This document shows, piece after piece, positions 14,945 to 22,020 of a stretch of DNA of 22,020 nucleotides; within the stretch, counting starts at the first letter, position 1; the number at the start of each line of letters is the position of its first letter. Position numbers and translations under genes: made by a program. The DNA comes from an uncultured Porphyromonas sp. (GTDB taxonomy: Bacteria; Bacteroidota; Bacteroidia; Bacteroidales; Porphyromonadaceae). The stretch is taken from positions 1-22,020 of the forward strand of contig UQBE01000039.1 of assembly GCA_900539155.1 (NCBI GenBank), written 5' to 3'. The notes beneath the pieces are model-generated. The model was not told the origin of the DNA, did not search any database, and worked only from the letters and a program-made list of their open reading frames with translations.

Positions 14945-16285
14945 TTAGCGGCGCTTCTTGTTTTTCTTCTGCTTCTTGGGCTGCATACGTCCTAAGCCTC
15001 CGCTCTGCATCTTGCGCATCACCTTGCTCACTTGGTCAAACTGCTGGATGAGCCTATTGACCTCTGCAACGGATGTACCACTACCGTCGGCAATACGCTT
15101 GCGTCGTGAGCCGTCGAGTAGGCTGGGCTTAGCACGCTCTGCGGGGGTCATCGAGTAAATAATCGCCTCGATGCTCTTGAAGGCGTCGTTGCTGATGTCT
15201 AAGTCTTTGACCATCTTGCCCACACCGGGAATCATGGAGACGAGATCTTTCAGATTGCCCATCTTCTTAATCTGTGCAATCTGTGCGAGGAAGTCGTCGA
15301 AGTCAAACTGATTCTTGGCAATCTTTGCCTCGAGACGCTTGGCCTCCTCCTCATCGTACTGTTGCTGTGCTCGCTCGACAAGGGAGACGATGTCGCCCAT
15401 ACCGAGGATACGGTCTGCCATACGTGAGGGGTGGAAGACTTGAAGAGCTTCCATCTTCTCGCCTGTACCGACGAACTTAATCGGCTTATTGACGACACTG
15501 CGTATAGAGAGCGCAGCACCACCTCGTGAGTCACCGTCGAGCTTAGTGAGGATTACTCCGTCGAAGTCTAGTCGCTTGTCAAACTCAGCAGCCGTATTGA
15601 CCGCATCCTGACCAGTCATAGAGTCCACGACAAAGAGGGTCTCATCGGGGCGGATAGCCTCCTTGATGCTACTAATCTCGCGCATCATCTCCTCGTCGAC
15701 TGCCAGACGACCTGCCGTATCGATGATGACGGTGTCTAGACCCTCCCGCTGAGCATGAGCGATAGCATTACGAGCGATCTGGACTGGGTCCTTACTCTCT
15801 GGCTCACTATAGACCGGTACGCCAATCTGCTCGCCCAGTACGTGTAGCTGCTGAATCGCAGCGGGACGGTAAACGTCGCAAGCTACCAGCAGAGGCTTGC
15901 GCTGCTCCTGCTTCTTGAACATATTAGCGAGCTTGCCTGAGAAGGTAGTTTTACCAGATCCCTGCAGACCCGACATGAGAATGATGGCAGGAGTCCCCTG
16001 GAGATTGACCGGCACGGCTTCGCTACCCATGAGCGTAGCGAGCTCGTCGTGGACAATCTTGACCATCATCTGCCCCGGATTGACCGCCGTGAGTACGTCC
16101 TGACCGAGAGCTTTCTCCTTAACTTGCTCAGTGAAGTCGCGTGCTACGTTGTAGTTAACATCGGCATCAAGCAGGGCACGGCGCACATCTTTGAGCGTTT
16201 CGGCGACGTTAATCTCGGTGATGCGCCCTTGACCTTTGAGTATTTTGAATGAACGCTCTAGGCGTTCGCTGAGGTTTTCAAACAT
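14945..16285 (-). CDS. ffh: Signal recognition particle GTPase Ffh (SRP54)
   Basis: Ffh binds signal sequences emerging from the ribosome and, with 4.5S RNA and FtsY, targets membrane proteins to the translocon. The N domain is about 1-95. The G domain carries G1 GLQGSGKTT (106-114), the DTAGR of G3 (188-192), TKLDGDSRGGAALS (246-259) and the late GTGEK. The C-terminal M domain has the SMIPGVGKM motif and a methionine-bearing end (VMRKMQSGGLGRM), finishing in a very basic tail (KKQKKNKKRR). Length (446) is normal. It follows panD by 24 bases and ends at a strong terminator, so it is the last gene of its transcript. Confidence 0.97.
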   Translation of the reverse strand: MFENLSERLERSFKILKGQGRITEINVAETLKDVRRALLDADVNYNVARDFTEQVKEKALGQDVLTAVNPGQMMVKIVHDELATLMGSEAVPVNLQGTPAIILMSGLQGSGKTTFSGKLANMFKKQEQRKPLLVACDVYRPAAIQQLHVLGEQIGVPVYSEPESKDPVQIARNAIAHAQREGLDTVIIDTAGRLAVDEEMMREISSIKEAIRPDETLFVVDSMTGQDAVNTAAEFDKRLDFDGVILTKLDGDSRGGAALSIRSVVNKPIKFVGTGEKMEALQVFHPSRMADRILGMGDIVSLVERAQQQYDEEEAKRLEAKIAKNQFDFDDFLAQIAQIKKMGNLKDLVSMIPGVGKMVKDLDISNDAFKSIEAIIYSMTPAERAKPSLLDGSRRKRIADGSGTSVAEVNRLIQQFDQVSKVMRKMQSGGLGRMQPKKQKKNKKRR

Positions 16286-16309
16286 GTTGTTGGTGGGATG
16301 ATCTGTAGT

Positions 16310-16657
16310 TTATAGTCGGTTCGTGTCACTGTCAGGGAAGATAATCTTGGGCTGGAATGTGCGAGCCTCGTCATACTCCATCAGAGCATACGACATGATG
16401 ATGACGATATCGTCTGGCTGGACAAGTCGCGCAGCGGGACCGTTGAGACAGATGACGCCACTGTCAGGCTCACCGGCGATGACGTAGGTGTCGAGGCGGT
16501 TGCCGTTGTTGCAGTCTACCACCTGCACCCGCTCTCCAGGGAGAATGCCGACGGCGTCCATCAGAGTGCGGTCGATGGTGATACTGCCTACGTAGTTGAG
16601 GTCAGCCTGTGTGACCCGGACACGGTGAATCTTGGATTTGAGTACCTGTATGTACAT
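16310..16657 (-). CDS. panD: Aspartate 1-decarboxylase proenzyme
   Basis: PanD converts L-aspartate to beta-alanine for pantothenate and coenzyme A synthesis. It is made as a proenzyme that self-cleaves at Gly-Ser to create a pyruvoyl group on the serine. The site is visible as YVGSITID with G24 and S25. The N-terminal MYIQVLKSKIHRVRVTQADL and the later NGPAARLVQPDDIVIIMSY match the family, including the conserved NGPAAR loop (53-58 region after processing). Length (115) is typical. It lies 27 bases after the lolA-like gene and 24 before ffh, with no functional link to either beyond shared transcription. Confidence 0.96.
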   Translation of the reverse strand: MYIQVLKSKIHRVRVTQADLNYVGSITIDRTLMDAVGILPGERVQVVDCNNGNRLDTYVIAGEPDSGVICLNGPAARLVQPDDIVIIMSYALMEYDEARTFQPKIIFPDSDTNRL

Positions 16658-16684
16658 AATTAATTCCTATGAGGCGAAGAAGTC

Positions 16685-17389
16685 CTAGCGCAGGTCTACG
16701 ACCTCCAGTGATTTATACTCTTGCGGTGCAAAGGTAAAAGATTGTGACGTAACGCGCTCCTTCGGTTGTAACTTCTGGATGGTATAGGAGACCTGCTCGC
16801 CGAGGTCGAAGTATAGGTCCACACGCCGTGGAGCTTGGCTCTGCTGGTCGAAAGTGACCTCGTAGTACTTAACACCAGAGAGTGCCTCAGTCCCGCTCTT
16901 AGGCACGAAGCGATAGACGACGGTACCTCGTGGACTCTTGCGCTCGGTAATGCGATAGTGCTGCGTCGCCTGCTGGAGGTAAGCCAGAGGATTCATCACA
17001 GCTAGGTCTTGCTCGGTCGGAGTCATCAGCGTGTAGGTACGCTCTTTCTGATTGATGATACGAAGGGTGGTGCCATCGAAAGCAACATCCATCTCGGGCG
17101 TGCTGAGCATAAAGCGACGCCCATAGAGCCAGGTGTAGCCCTCTTGTGGCGAGACTTGTCCCTGCCCCTGTGAGGTAAGCGTAAAGTTGATTGCGACACC
17201 TCGACGTACCTGCTGCTCGAACTGCTGGAGTGCTTTGTTAAGGTCAAAGACTGACCTGCGCTGAGCCTCTAGCGGAGCTATGGCGAGTACACCACAGAGC
17301 AGTAGGGCGCCAAGCGTACAGAGTGCGCCTAGGCAGCGCCAGGAGCGGGGTACAGAGTTACTATATAGTGGGGAGTAGTTTGGTCTCAT
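16685..17389 (-). CDS. LolA-like outer membrane lipoprotein carrier protein
   Basis: This is a secreted periplasmic protein of the LolA fold; LolA-type chaperones ferry lipoproteins from the inner to the outer membrane. The N-terminus has basic residues (to R18), a hydrophobic stretch (about 19-38) and a likely signal peptidase I site after A42 (LEA-Q). There is no proper lipobox, despite cysteines in the hydrophobic core. The mature part is rich in beta-strand-like segments, with the pattern EGYTWLYGRRFMLSTPEMDVAFDGTTLRI typical of LolA-like proteins, split here only by description. Position directly after ftsK, 15 bases away, is the usual Bacteroidetes arrangement and supports the call. Whether it is the main LolA or a paralogue cannot be decided from the window. 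Confidence 0.75.
   Translation of the reverse strand: MRPNYSPLYSNSVPRSWRCLGALCTLGALLLCGVLAIAPLEAQRRSVFDLNKALQQFEQQVRRGVAINFTLTSQGQGQVSPQEGYTWLYGRRFMLSTPEMDVAFDGTTLRIINQKERTYTLMTPTEQDLAVMNPLAYLQQATQHYRITERKSPRGTVVYRFVPKSGTEALSGVKYYEVTFDQQSQAPRRVDLYFDLGEQVSYTIQKLQPKERVTSQSFTFAPQEYKSLEVVDLR
16729..16736 (-). promoter_or_regulatory. Possible internal -7 box ahead of panD
   Basis: Inside the 3' end of the lolA-like gene the minus strand reads TACCTTTG, an exact match to TAnnTTTG, about 72 bases before the panD ATG. It also encodes codons for Thr-Phe-Ala, so it may be coincidental; no -33 match is evident. Confidence 0.3.
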
Positions 17390-17404
17390 AGTCTGATATT
17401 CCGT

Positions 17405-19963
17405 TTAGAGCGTGTCCAAGAGTTGCTGGAGCGTAGCCTCATCGGCGATGAGTACTTGTCGAGGCTTGCTACCATCTTGCGCAGAGACGATGCCACACTC
17501 GTAGAGCTGATCCATAATGCGGCCAGCACGATTATAGCCGATATTGAAGCGTCGCTGGATATTACTCGTGGAGCCTTGCTGCATCTGTACTATATGTAGT
17601 GCTACCTCAGCGAAGAGCGGATCCCGCTCTGAGGAGGCACCTGCCGAGTAGCCGTCACCACCAGTAGCTCCATCGGGAGCGGGTGGCTCGGGAAGTAAAT
17701 AAGGCTCCGTCGGATAGGGCTGGCGAGAGATGTGGTCCACGATGCGCTCCGTCTCCGGCGTGTCTATGAAGGCGCACTGGATGCGACGCATCTCCTTGCC
17801 ATCGTTGATGAGCATATCGCCACGTCCGATAAGGTCCTTAGCACTGGTAGTATCAAGAATAGTGCGCGAGTCCACCTGCGAGGATACCTTGAAGGCTATA
17901 CGTGCGGGGAAGTTCGCCTTAATCAAACCGGTAATCACGTCTGTACTCGGGCGCTGTGTCGCTAGGACGATGTGGATACCAGCAGCGCGCGCCTTCTGCG
18001 CTAGGCGAGCGATAGGCTTCTCGATGGCTCGCCCAGTAGTCATAATCAGATCGGCAAACTCATCCACGATGAGGACCAGATAAGGAAGAAAGACGTAACC
18101 ATCCTCCTCTCGTAGATGCCCTTCGCGGAAGAGCTTATTGTACTCCGAGATGTTGCGCACCTTAGCCCGAGCCAGTAGCTCGTAGCGCGCGTCCATATCC
18201 ACACAGAGGGACTCGAGGACGGGGAGCGCCTTATTCGTGTCGGTGATGATATACTTCTCTTCGTCCTCAAGCTTGGTGAGGAAGTGGCGACCGATGCTCT
18301 CGTAGATGCTGAACTCGAGCATCTTCGGGTCGATGAGAATCAGTTTAAGTTCCTCAGGACGCTTATTATATAGGAGTGACGTGATGAGCGCATTGAGCCC
18401 GACACTCTTACCCTGTCCCGTAGCACCGGCAATCAAGAGGTGAGGCATCTTAGAGAGGTCAAAGAGGTAGACATCGTTTGTGATGGTTCGCCCGATGGCT
18501 ATGGGAAGCTTGAGGTCGGTCTTGATGAACTTCTGCGAAGTAATCAGTGCCTTCATACCGACAGTGCGCGGATTACGGTTGGGCACCTCGATGCCGATGG
18601 TACCTCGCCCAGGCATAGGCGCAATGATACGAATCCCGCCAATGCTCTGCACCTTCATCGCTATGTCGTCCTCGAGACTGCGGATGCGGTTGACCTTGAC
18701 CTTTGGGTCTAGCTTAAACTCGTAGAGCGTCACGGTCGGGCCAATGGTCACCTCGACAGGCTCCAGCGCGATACCTAGGTCGCTAAGCTTCTCGACGATG
18801 AGCTGCTCTATCTCCTTAATCTCGGTGCGATCTACCGTCTGCGAAGTCTGGTCTACGTCAGCCAGCAAGTCAGGTGAAGGCATCTGATACCCTCCCCGAC
18901 GGGTGTCGCTCTGGGGCATCACAGAGACCGCCTGCGAATCGGCGTCACCCTGTGCCACAGTCACCGTGACGGTTCCTTCCTGTGGCTCTTCGGAGCGGGT
19001 CGAGCCCGTGACACGTGTCGTGGGGCGTGATGACGATGGTACTGTTACCGTAGTCGGTGTAGTCAGTGGCGTATCCTCCTCTGCTTCATCGGAGTGGTCC
19101 GACGTCTCTTCGATTTCTTCGTCGAGAGGCTCCTCGTCTTCCTCTAGAGTTGCAGCATCGCTCTCATCTCCTGCGTCACCCTCCTCCACACTCATGCGAT
19201 GACGTCTAGGACGCTTCACCCAGCCTAGGCCAATGGCCCGGCGCATCCACTGAAGGTACTCGTAGCGTATCACCACGACCAGAATGATAATCGAGACAAG
19301 TAGAATGAGAGCTACCCCCAACCAGCCAATGGCTGGTAATAAGTCGCCCAACCAAAGCGCACCGTAAGCACCGCCCCAGTGAAAGAAAGTGGGCATGCCG
19401 AGGAGGTTTTGTATCGCCGCCATTGCGAGCGCCGTCCATAGACTTAGGAGGATAGCGTAGACCGTAATCTTAATCAGGCTCCCCCTCCTTGTGATGCGCA
19501 TCAATCGTAGCGCACAGACGAAACCAAGGAGCATAAGCAACCAGCTCCCGAAGCCGAGGAAGCCATCCATCAGCCAGTGAGCCAGATAGGCGCCGTGCAC
19601 ACGCGTCACATTTTGTATCTCCGTGACCGACTCGTCGATTCCCTCGGGGAGCGTCTGCGTCAAGGCTTCCCAGGGAGTCAGCTCCGTGACAACGCTCTGG
19701 TCACGTGCTCCCACAAAAAGGAAGGAGACGCAAGCCACCAACAGATAGATGATAAAGGCTGCGAGGACTAGCCCAAAGATAAAGGCGACCAGCTCACCAT
19801 ATCGCTTGTTGACGATGTTGCTCTGTAAGCCTCGCACCCAAGAGCGCATACGTCCTCCCACTGAGCGGGTAGACTTACGAGCCTTGCCACCAGGAGTTAC
19901 CGTGCGCTTGCGCGACTGTTGTGTCGAGCGTTTTTTGCTTGATTTATCTTTGGATGTAGCCAT
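17405..19963 (-). CDS. ftsK: DNA translocase FtsK
   Basis: FtsK pumps chromosome DNA at the septum and helps resolve dimers at dif. Four membrane helices are visible (about 57-86, 132-156, 164-186, 207-233), then a linker (about 250-375) with a very acidic section at 258-298. The motor follows, with Walker A GATGQGKS (513-520), Walker B LVLIVDEFAD (629-638), the LATQRPSTDVITGLIK stretch and GRGDML. The C-terminal winged-helix gamma domain, which reads KOPS-like sequences, is about 783-850. The frame is open to 20107, but the ATG at 19963 (MATSKDKSS, basic) is chosen because a promoter box at 20004-20011 lies inside the longer frame and the extra 48 residues look non-coding. The resulting 852 residues suit the family. 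It heads the ftsK-lolA-panD-ffh group. Confidence 0.95.
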   Translation of the reverse strand: MATSKDKSSKKRSTQQSRKRTVTPGGKARKSTRSVGGRMRSWVRGLQSNIVNKRYGELVAFIFGLVLAAFIIYLLVACVSFLFVGARDQSVVTELTPWEALTQTLPEGIDESVTEIQNVTRVHGAYLAHWLMDGFLGFGSWLLMLLGFVCALRLMRITRRGSLIKITVYAILLSLWTALAMAAIQNLLGMPTFFHWGGAYGALWLGDLLPAIGWLGVALILLVSIIILVVVIRYEYLQWMRRAIGLGWVKRPRRHRMSVEEGDAGDESDAATLEEDEEPLDEEIEETSDHSDEAEEDTPLTTPTTVTVPSSSRPTTRVTGSTRSEEPQEGTVTVTVAQGDADSQAVSVMPQSDTRRGGYQMPSPDLLADVDQTSQTVDRTEIKEIEQLIVEKLSDLGIALEPVEVTIGPTVTLYEFKLDPKVKVNRIRSLEDDIAMKVQSIGGIRIIAPMPGRGTIGIEVPNRNPRTVGMKALITSQKFIKTDLKLPIAIGRTITNDVYLFDLSKMPHLLIAGATGQGKSVGLNALITSLLYNKRPEELKLILIDPKMLEFSIYESIGRHFLTKLEDEEKYIITDTNKALPVLESLCVDMDARYELLARAKVRNISEYNKLFREGHLREEDGYVFLPYLVLIVDEFADLIMTTGRAIEKPIARLAQKARAAGIHIVLATQRPSTDVITGLIKANFPARIAFKVSSQVDSRTILDTTSAKDLIGRGDMLINDGKEMRRIQCAFIDTPETERIVDHISRQPYPTEPYLLPEPPAPDGATGGDGYSAGASSERDPLFAEVALHIVQMQQGSTSNIQRRFNIGYNRAGRIMDQLYECGIVSAQDGSKPRQVLIADEATLQQLLDTL

Positions 19964-20003
19964 GAGGTAGTGATAAGAGAGAGAGCCTCTTGAGAGACTA
20001 GTG

Positions 20004-20011
20004 CAAAGGTA
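20004..20011 (-). promoter_or_regulatory. Putative -7 box of the ftsK operon
   Basis: The minus strand reads TTACCTTTGC, containing TACCTTTG, which matches TAnnTTTG. It lies 41 bases before the ATG at 19963, a normal leader length, and decides the ftsK start. A TTGG occurs 12 bases upstream of the box, too close for a standard -33 element. Confidence 0.6.
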
Positions 20012-20110
20012 ACGAATTTTACGCCAACGGCACATCACCCCCCACATCTCCGATCCCATTAGCACGTAGCACCGCCTGTCGCTGACTACCATTGCCCATA
20101 GCGACATATA

Positions 20111-20137
20111 GGGCTCTTGGTTAGTTCCGAAGAGCCC
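20111..20137. terminator. Hairpin between the hydrolase gene and ftsK
   Basis: GGGCTCTT (20111-20118) pairs perfectly with AAGAGCCC (20130-20137) around an 11-base loop. It lies about 120 bases after the hydrolase stop on the minus strand. The T-rich run GACTTTAATCTTT is on its plus-strand side, so as a U-tract terminator it suits plus-strand transcripts better; on the minus strand the following bases are TATATGTCG. The direction is left open. Confidence 0.45.
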
Positions 20138-20256
20138 GACTTTAATCTTTACAGAAGGAAGTGCGAATGCTTTTGGACAGGAACTCCTTTCCTGCTAAGC
20201 GGATTTTGCAAAGCTCCCTCGTAAGACTCCCTTTCGCATGAGAAGGTGCGCTACGC

Positions 20257-21192
20257 TTATCTTAGGCGATTGATGATTTCGTCCTGAGCCTTACGTCCCT
20301 CTGGAAAGAAGCGAAAGAGCGGATAGCAGTGGCACAGTCCCTCCCCGATATGTATCTCATAGGGGACCCCATACTGGACGAATGCACGCTTATAGTAGGG
20401 AGCGCAAGCGTAGAGACACTCGTGCGACCCATAGTAGAGGTAGGTCTTGGGGAAGTGTGAGAAGTCGCCCACGCAGCCGTTGATCATATAGTCGGGCTGT
20501 CGCTTGCGTCGGTTTATTATCGAGGCGACGGTGACGAAGTAATGGTAGTCGATGATTATGTCTTGCTCCGAGAGAGCCTTTAGAGAGGCGATGAAGTCTG
20601 TATCTTCGTCTGCCATGTCTTCATGTCCCTCACAAAGCGAGAGGGGGATGCCTCCAGGAGAGACCGCTATGATTTGTCTGGGGCTAGGTAGCTGCTGGTG
20701 CTGCTCATTATTGTATTGTCCTATCCCGATAGCGAGACAAGCTCCTGAGGAGAAGCCTAAGATCGATATTTGCTCAGGAGCGTACTGCTCGAGCATACGC
20801 CGATAGAGCTGATGCGTCTTCTCAAAGGTCACCTCGAGTGTTTGCTCCACAATAAGGGGGTAAAGGAAAAACCACACATCGCTCCCCGTCTGATCGACAA
20901 TCCTCTTGGCTATCTTGAAGTCTCTCGCATCTGGTGGCGTGACATACCCTCCGCCATAAAGTAGCAGGACAGCTTTTGCAGCGGGCTTAGGAGTCGCCTG
21001 TAGCTTGACACACTTAAAGCCATCGATCTCCTCTATGGAGCAGTGATAGTCCTTGAATTGATCTAGCCGAAGCCTGAACTTATTAGACTGCTTAGTCGCA
21101 AAGGCGAGGATCTTTGCTTCTGACATTCTAAAGAGCCTCTTGATGTTTAGGAGTCTCACTATTGAGGCTACCACTCTGTAGGTAATACTCAT
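20257..21192 (-). CDS. Alpha/beta hydrolase (acetyl-esterase / HSL-like)
   Basis: This is a probable serine esterase of the alpha/beta hydrolase fold-3 group. The oxyanion-hole motif normally written HGGG appears as YGGG (79-82). The nucleophile elbow GFSSG (146-150) gives S148. E258 in YGSHECLY stands where the acid usually lies, and H288 in GEGLCHCYP is the likely catalytic histidine, so a Ser-Glu-His triad is inferred. The N-terminal about 30 residues are amphipathic and basic with no clear signal peptide, suggesting a cytoplasmic enzyme. Length (311) fits the family. Seven cysteines are seen, more than most neighbours carry. It stands alone between ssrA and ftsK; the substrate is unknown. 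Confidence 0.8.
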   Translation of the reverse strand: MSITYRVVASIVRLLNIKRLFRMSEAKILAFATKQSNKFRLRLDQFKDYHCSIEEIDGFKCVKLQATPKPAAKAVLLLYGGGYVTPPDARDFKIAKRIVDQTGSDVWFFLYPLIVEQTLEVTFEKTHQLYRRMLEQYAPEQISILGFSSGACLAIGIGQYNNEQHQQLPSPRQIIAVSPGGIPLSLCEGHEDMADEDTDFIASLKALSEQDIIIDYHYFVTVASIINRRKRQPDYMINGCVGDFSHFPKTYLYYGSHECLYACAPYYKRAFVQYGVPYEIHIGEGLCHCYPLFRFFPEGRKAQDEIINRLR

Positions 21193-21246
21193 AGCTATAT
21201 GGTCTTTTGTGTGAGTCTATGGATGGGCTTAGATGCTCTGTGGAGA

Positions 21247-21254
21247 CAAAGATA
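21247..21254 (-). promoter_or_regulatory. Putative -7 box of the hydrolase gene
   Basis: On the minus strand TATCTTTG matches TAnnTTTG and would start transcription near 21240, about 50 bases before the ATG at 21192. No -33 TTTG is seen. An imperfect hairpin (ACCTACTA with TAGCAGGT, 21288-21308 region) lies just upstream of it. Confidence 0.5.
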
Positions 21255-21345
21255 ATGCTTCATCTAGTATGCAGTGCTAGTGATAGATACCTACTATGCG
21301 GTAGCAGGTGCCCGATCGGCTCTTTATGTAAGTGACCATATAAGA

Positions 21346-21385
21346 TAAGTCCCTCCGACTAGGCGTACCCAGTCGAAGGGACTTA
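21346..21385 (-). terminator. Terminator of ssrA (tmRNA)
   Basis: TAAGTCCCTCCGACT (21346-21360) pairs with AGTCGAAGGGACTTA (21371-21385), 15 positions with a single mismatch, around a 10-base loop. On the minus strand it begins 17 bases after the tmRNA 3' end and is followed by a T/A-rich run (TCTTATATGG). Confidence 0.82.
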
Positions 21386-21401
21386 ACTGTCTGTGGGGTT
21401 G

Positions 21402-21802
21402 TGGAGCTGCGGGGAATTGAACCCCGGTCCAAACATGGTGGCAAAGCGCTTTCTACATGTTTAGCTGTACTTTGATTGTCGGGCCTTAACTCACGAGCAC
21501 AGCGACCGAGCTAAAGCCTTATCCTCTAAAGTTTAAGACGATGTACGAGGCGACACCATCCGATCCCCGATATCCATGCACCACCGTATCAGAGCGCCTC
21601 GGAGCAACGGCCCCCTGGGTGATGTCTCGTCCCGGCACCTATGCCTGGGATGAAGCGTTAGTGTACTATACTTCGACTACGCAGCGAGAGCAAAGTTGTT
21701 TTCGCCATTTAGAAAGGTTCGCAGTAAGGTTTTAAGGTGCGTCACAGCAGGCACCACATGCTTACGGATCACTACAACACGCTGTCAAAGCCAATCAGCC
21801 CC
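21402..21802 (-). ncRNA. ssrA: Transfer-messenger RNA (tmRNA)
   Basis: tmRNA with SmpB rescues stalled ribosomes by acting first as tRNA-Ala and then as an mRNA for a degradation tag. The minus-strand 5' end GGGGCTG (21802-21796) pairs with CAGCTCC at the 3' end (21409-21403), followed by the discriminator A at 21402, giving the 7-bp acceptor stem. The T arm is CGGGG-TTCAATT-CCCCG (21426-21410). The tag frame (21706-21677) reads GGC GAA AAC AAC TTT GCT CTC GCT GCG TAG, that is GENNFALAA, preceded by the usual alanine from the charged tmRNA. About 401 nt is a normal length. CCA is not encoded: the genome continues CAA after the discriminator, so CCA must be added enzymatically. The 5' and 3' ends are inferred from the acceptor stem. 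Confidence 0.96.
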
Positions 21803-21828
21803 AAGAGTGTATGTTGCATCTCCCAGAC

Positions 21829-21904
21829 TAGCGTATCGCTATACCGCTCAGCTGAGGAGAGATCGTATCTCTAGCGAAGGGGAGTATGACGCGCATACCT
21901 CTCC
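21829..21904. repeat. Cluster of four adjacent inverted repeats upstream of ssrA
   Basis: Four short inverted repeats stand in a row: TAGCG-TAT-CGCTA (21829-21841), the palindrome CTCAGCTGAG (21847-21856), AGAGAT-CGT-ATCTCT (21858-21872), and a longer imperfect stem with core GTATG/CATAC (21884-21888 with 21894-21898) extended outward by GGGG against TCTC. They fill the gap between the ssrA promoter box and the mature 5' end, so they would be transcribed as the tmRNA 5' leader. Confidence 0.6.
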
Positions 21905-21916
21905 GCTATTCTGCCA

Positions 21917-21924
21917 CAAAGGTA
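21917..21924 (-). promoter_or_regulatory. Putative promoter (-7 box) of ssrA
   Basis: The minus strand reads TACCTTTG, matching TAnnTTTG, with TTGG 19 bases upstream at about the -33 position. Transcription would begin near 21910, leaving a 5' leader of about 108 bases to be removed, presumably by RNase P, from the tmRNA precursor. Confidence 0.55.
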
Positions 21925-21954
21925 CGACTATTTTGCAAAAGCTCCAAGGAGACT

Positions 21955-21978
21955 CAGGGCTGACGCCAGGGCTGACGC
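21955..21978. repeat. Perfect 12-bp tandem duplication
   Basis: CAGGGCTGACGC occurs at 21955-21966 and again at 21967-21978. It lies about 31 bases upstream of the ssrA -7 box on the transcribed strand, just beyond the -33 region. Nothing coding is seen from here to the end of the window. Confidence 0.8.
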
Positions 21979-22020
21979 ATTATAAATGAAAAGCTGATTT
22001 CGGTGTTGAGGGAAGAATGA

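Noticed and set aside
21541..21989. Plus-strand open frames of 64 and 97 codons at 21541-21735 and 21696-21989
   Set aside because: They lie antisense to the tmRNA gene and its promoter; the RNA gene explains the sequence.

Overview
The window reads as a chromosomal housekeeping segment of a Bacteroidota (Bacteroidetes) bacterium, most likely Porphyromonas and probably closer to the higher-GC asaccharolytica/uenonis group than to P. gingivalis. Three things support this: protein features typical of the phylum (a 419-residue MraY with a long insertion, an FtsI with a C-terminal PASTA domain, a LolA-like gene directly after ftsK), repeated Bacteroidetes-type -7 promoter boxes (TAnnTTTG), and a tmRNA tag of the form GENN-ALAA. 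The genus is inferred from memory of these families, not from a database search.

Layout. 1-441 holds no recognisable gene, only short repeats and a promoter-like box leading to greA. 442-2407 (+) is greA, a HIT-family hydrolase gene and phoH, closely spaced and ending at a hairpin. 2484-3428 (+) is purC with its own terminator. 3513-4999 (+) is menG/ubiE then aroE. A symmetric hairpin at 5003-5029 separates aroE from the convergent division and cell-wall (dcw) cluster. Read on the minus strand from 14589 down to 5037, that cluster is rsmH, an ftsL-like gene, ftsI, murE, mraY, murD and ftsW. A 355-base gap (14590-14944) holds the rsmH promoter, a perfect 22-bp palindrome and a strong terminator. 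Upstream of it, also on the minus strand, is the group ftsK, lolA-like, panD, ffh (19963 down to 14945). After a further intergenic stretch come a solitary alpha/beta hydrolase gene (21192-20257, minus) and the tmRNA gene ssrA (21802-21402, minus).

How the genes work together. rsmH to ftsW supplies septal peptidoglycan synthesis: MurE and MurD build the UDP-MurNAc peptide, MraY makes lipid I, and FtsW with FtsI polymerises and crosslinks strands, with the FtsL-like protein as scaffold. The cluster is short at both ends: mraZ does not precede rsmH, and murG, murC, ftsQ, ftsA and ftsZ do not follow ftsW. The ftsK group combines chromosome segregation (FtsK), lipoprotein traffic (LolA-like), pantothenate synthesis (PanD) and membrane-protein targeting (Ffh). 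ssrA and greA serve ribosome rescue and transcript-cleavage rescue.

I found no CRISPR array, insertion sequence, prophage, defence island or evident new system. The points most worth checking are the trimmed dcw cluster, acidic cytoplasmic extensions on three divisome proteins, a shared intergenic palindrome family, a structured leader ahead of ssrA, and several start-site corrections.
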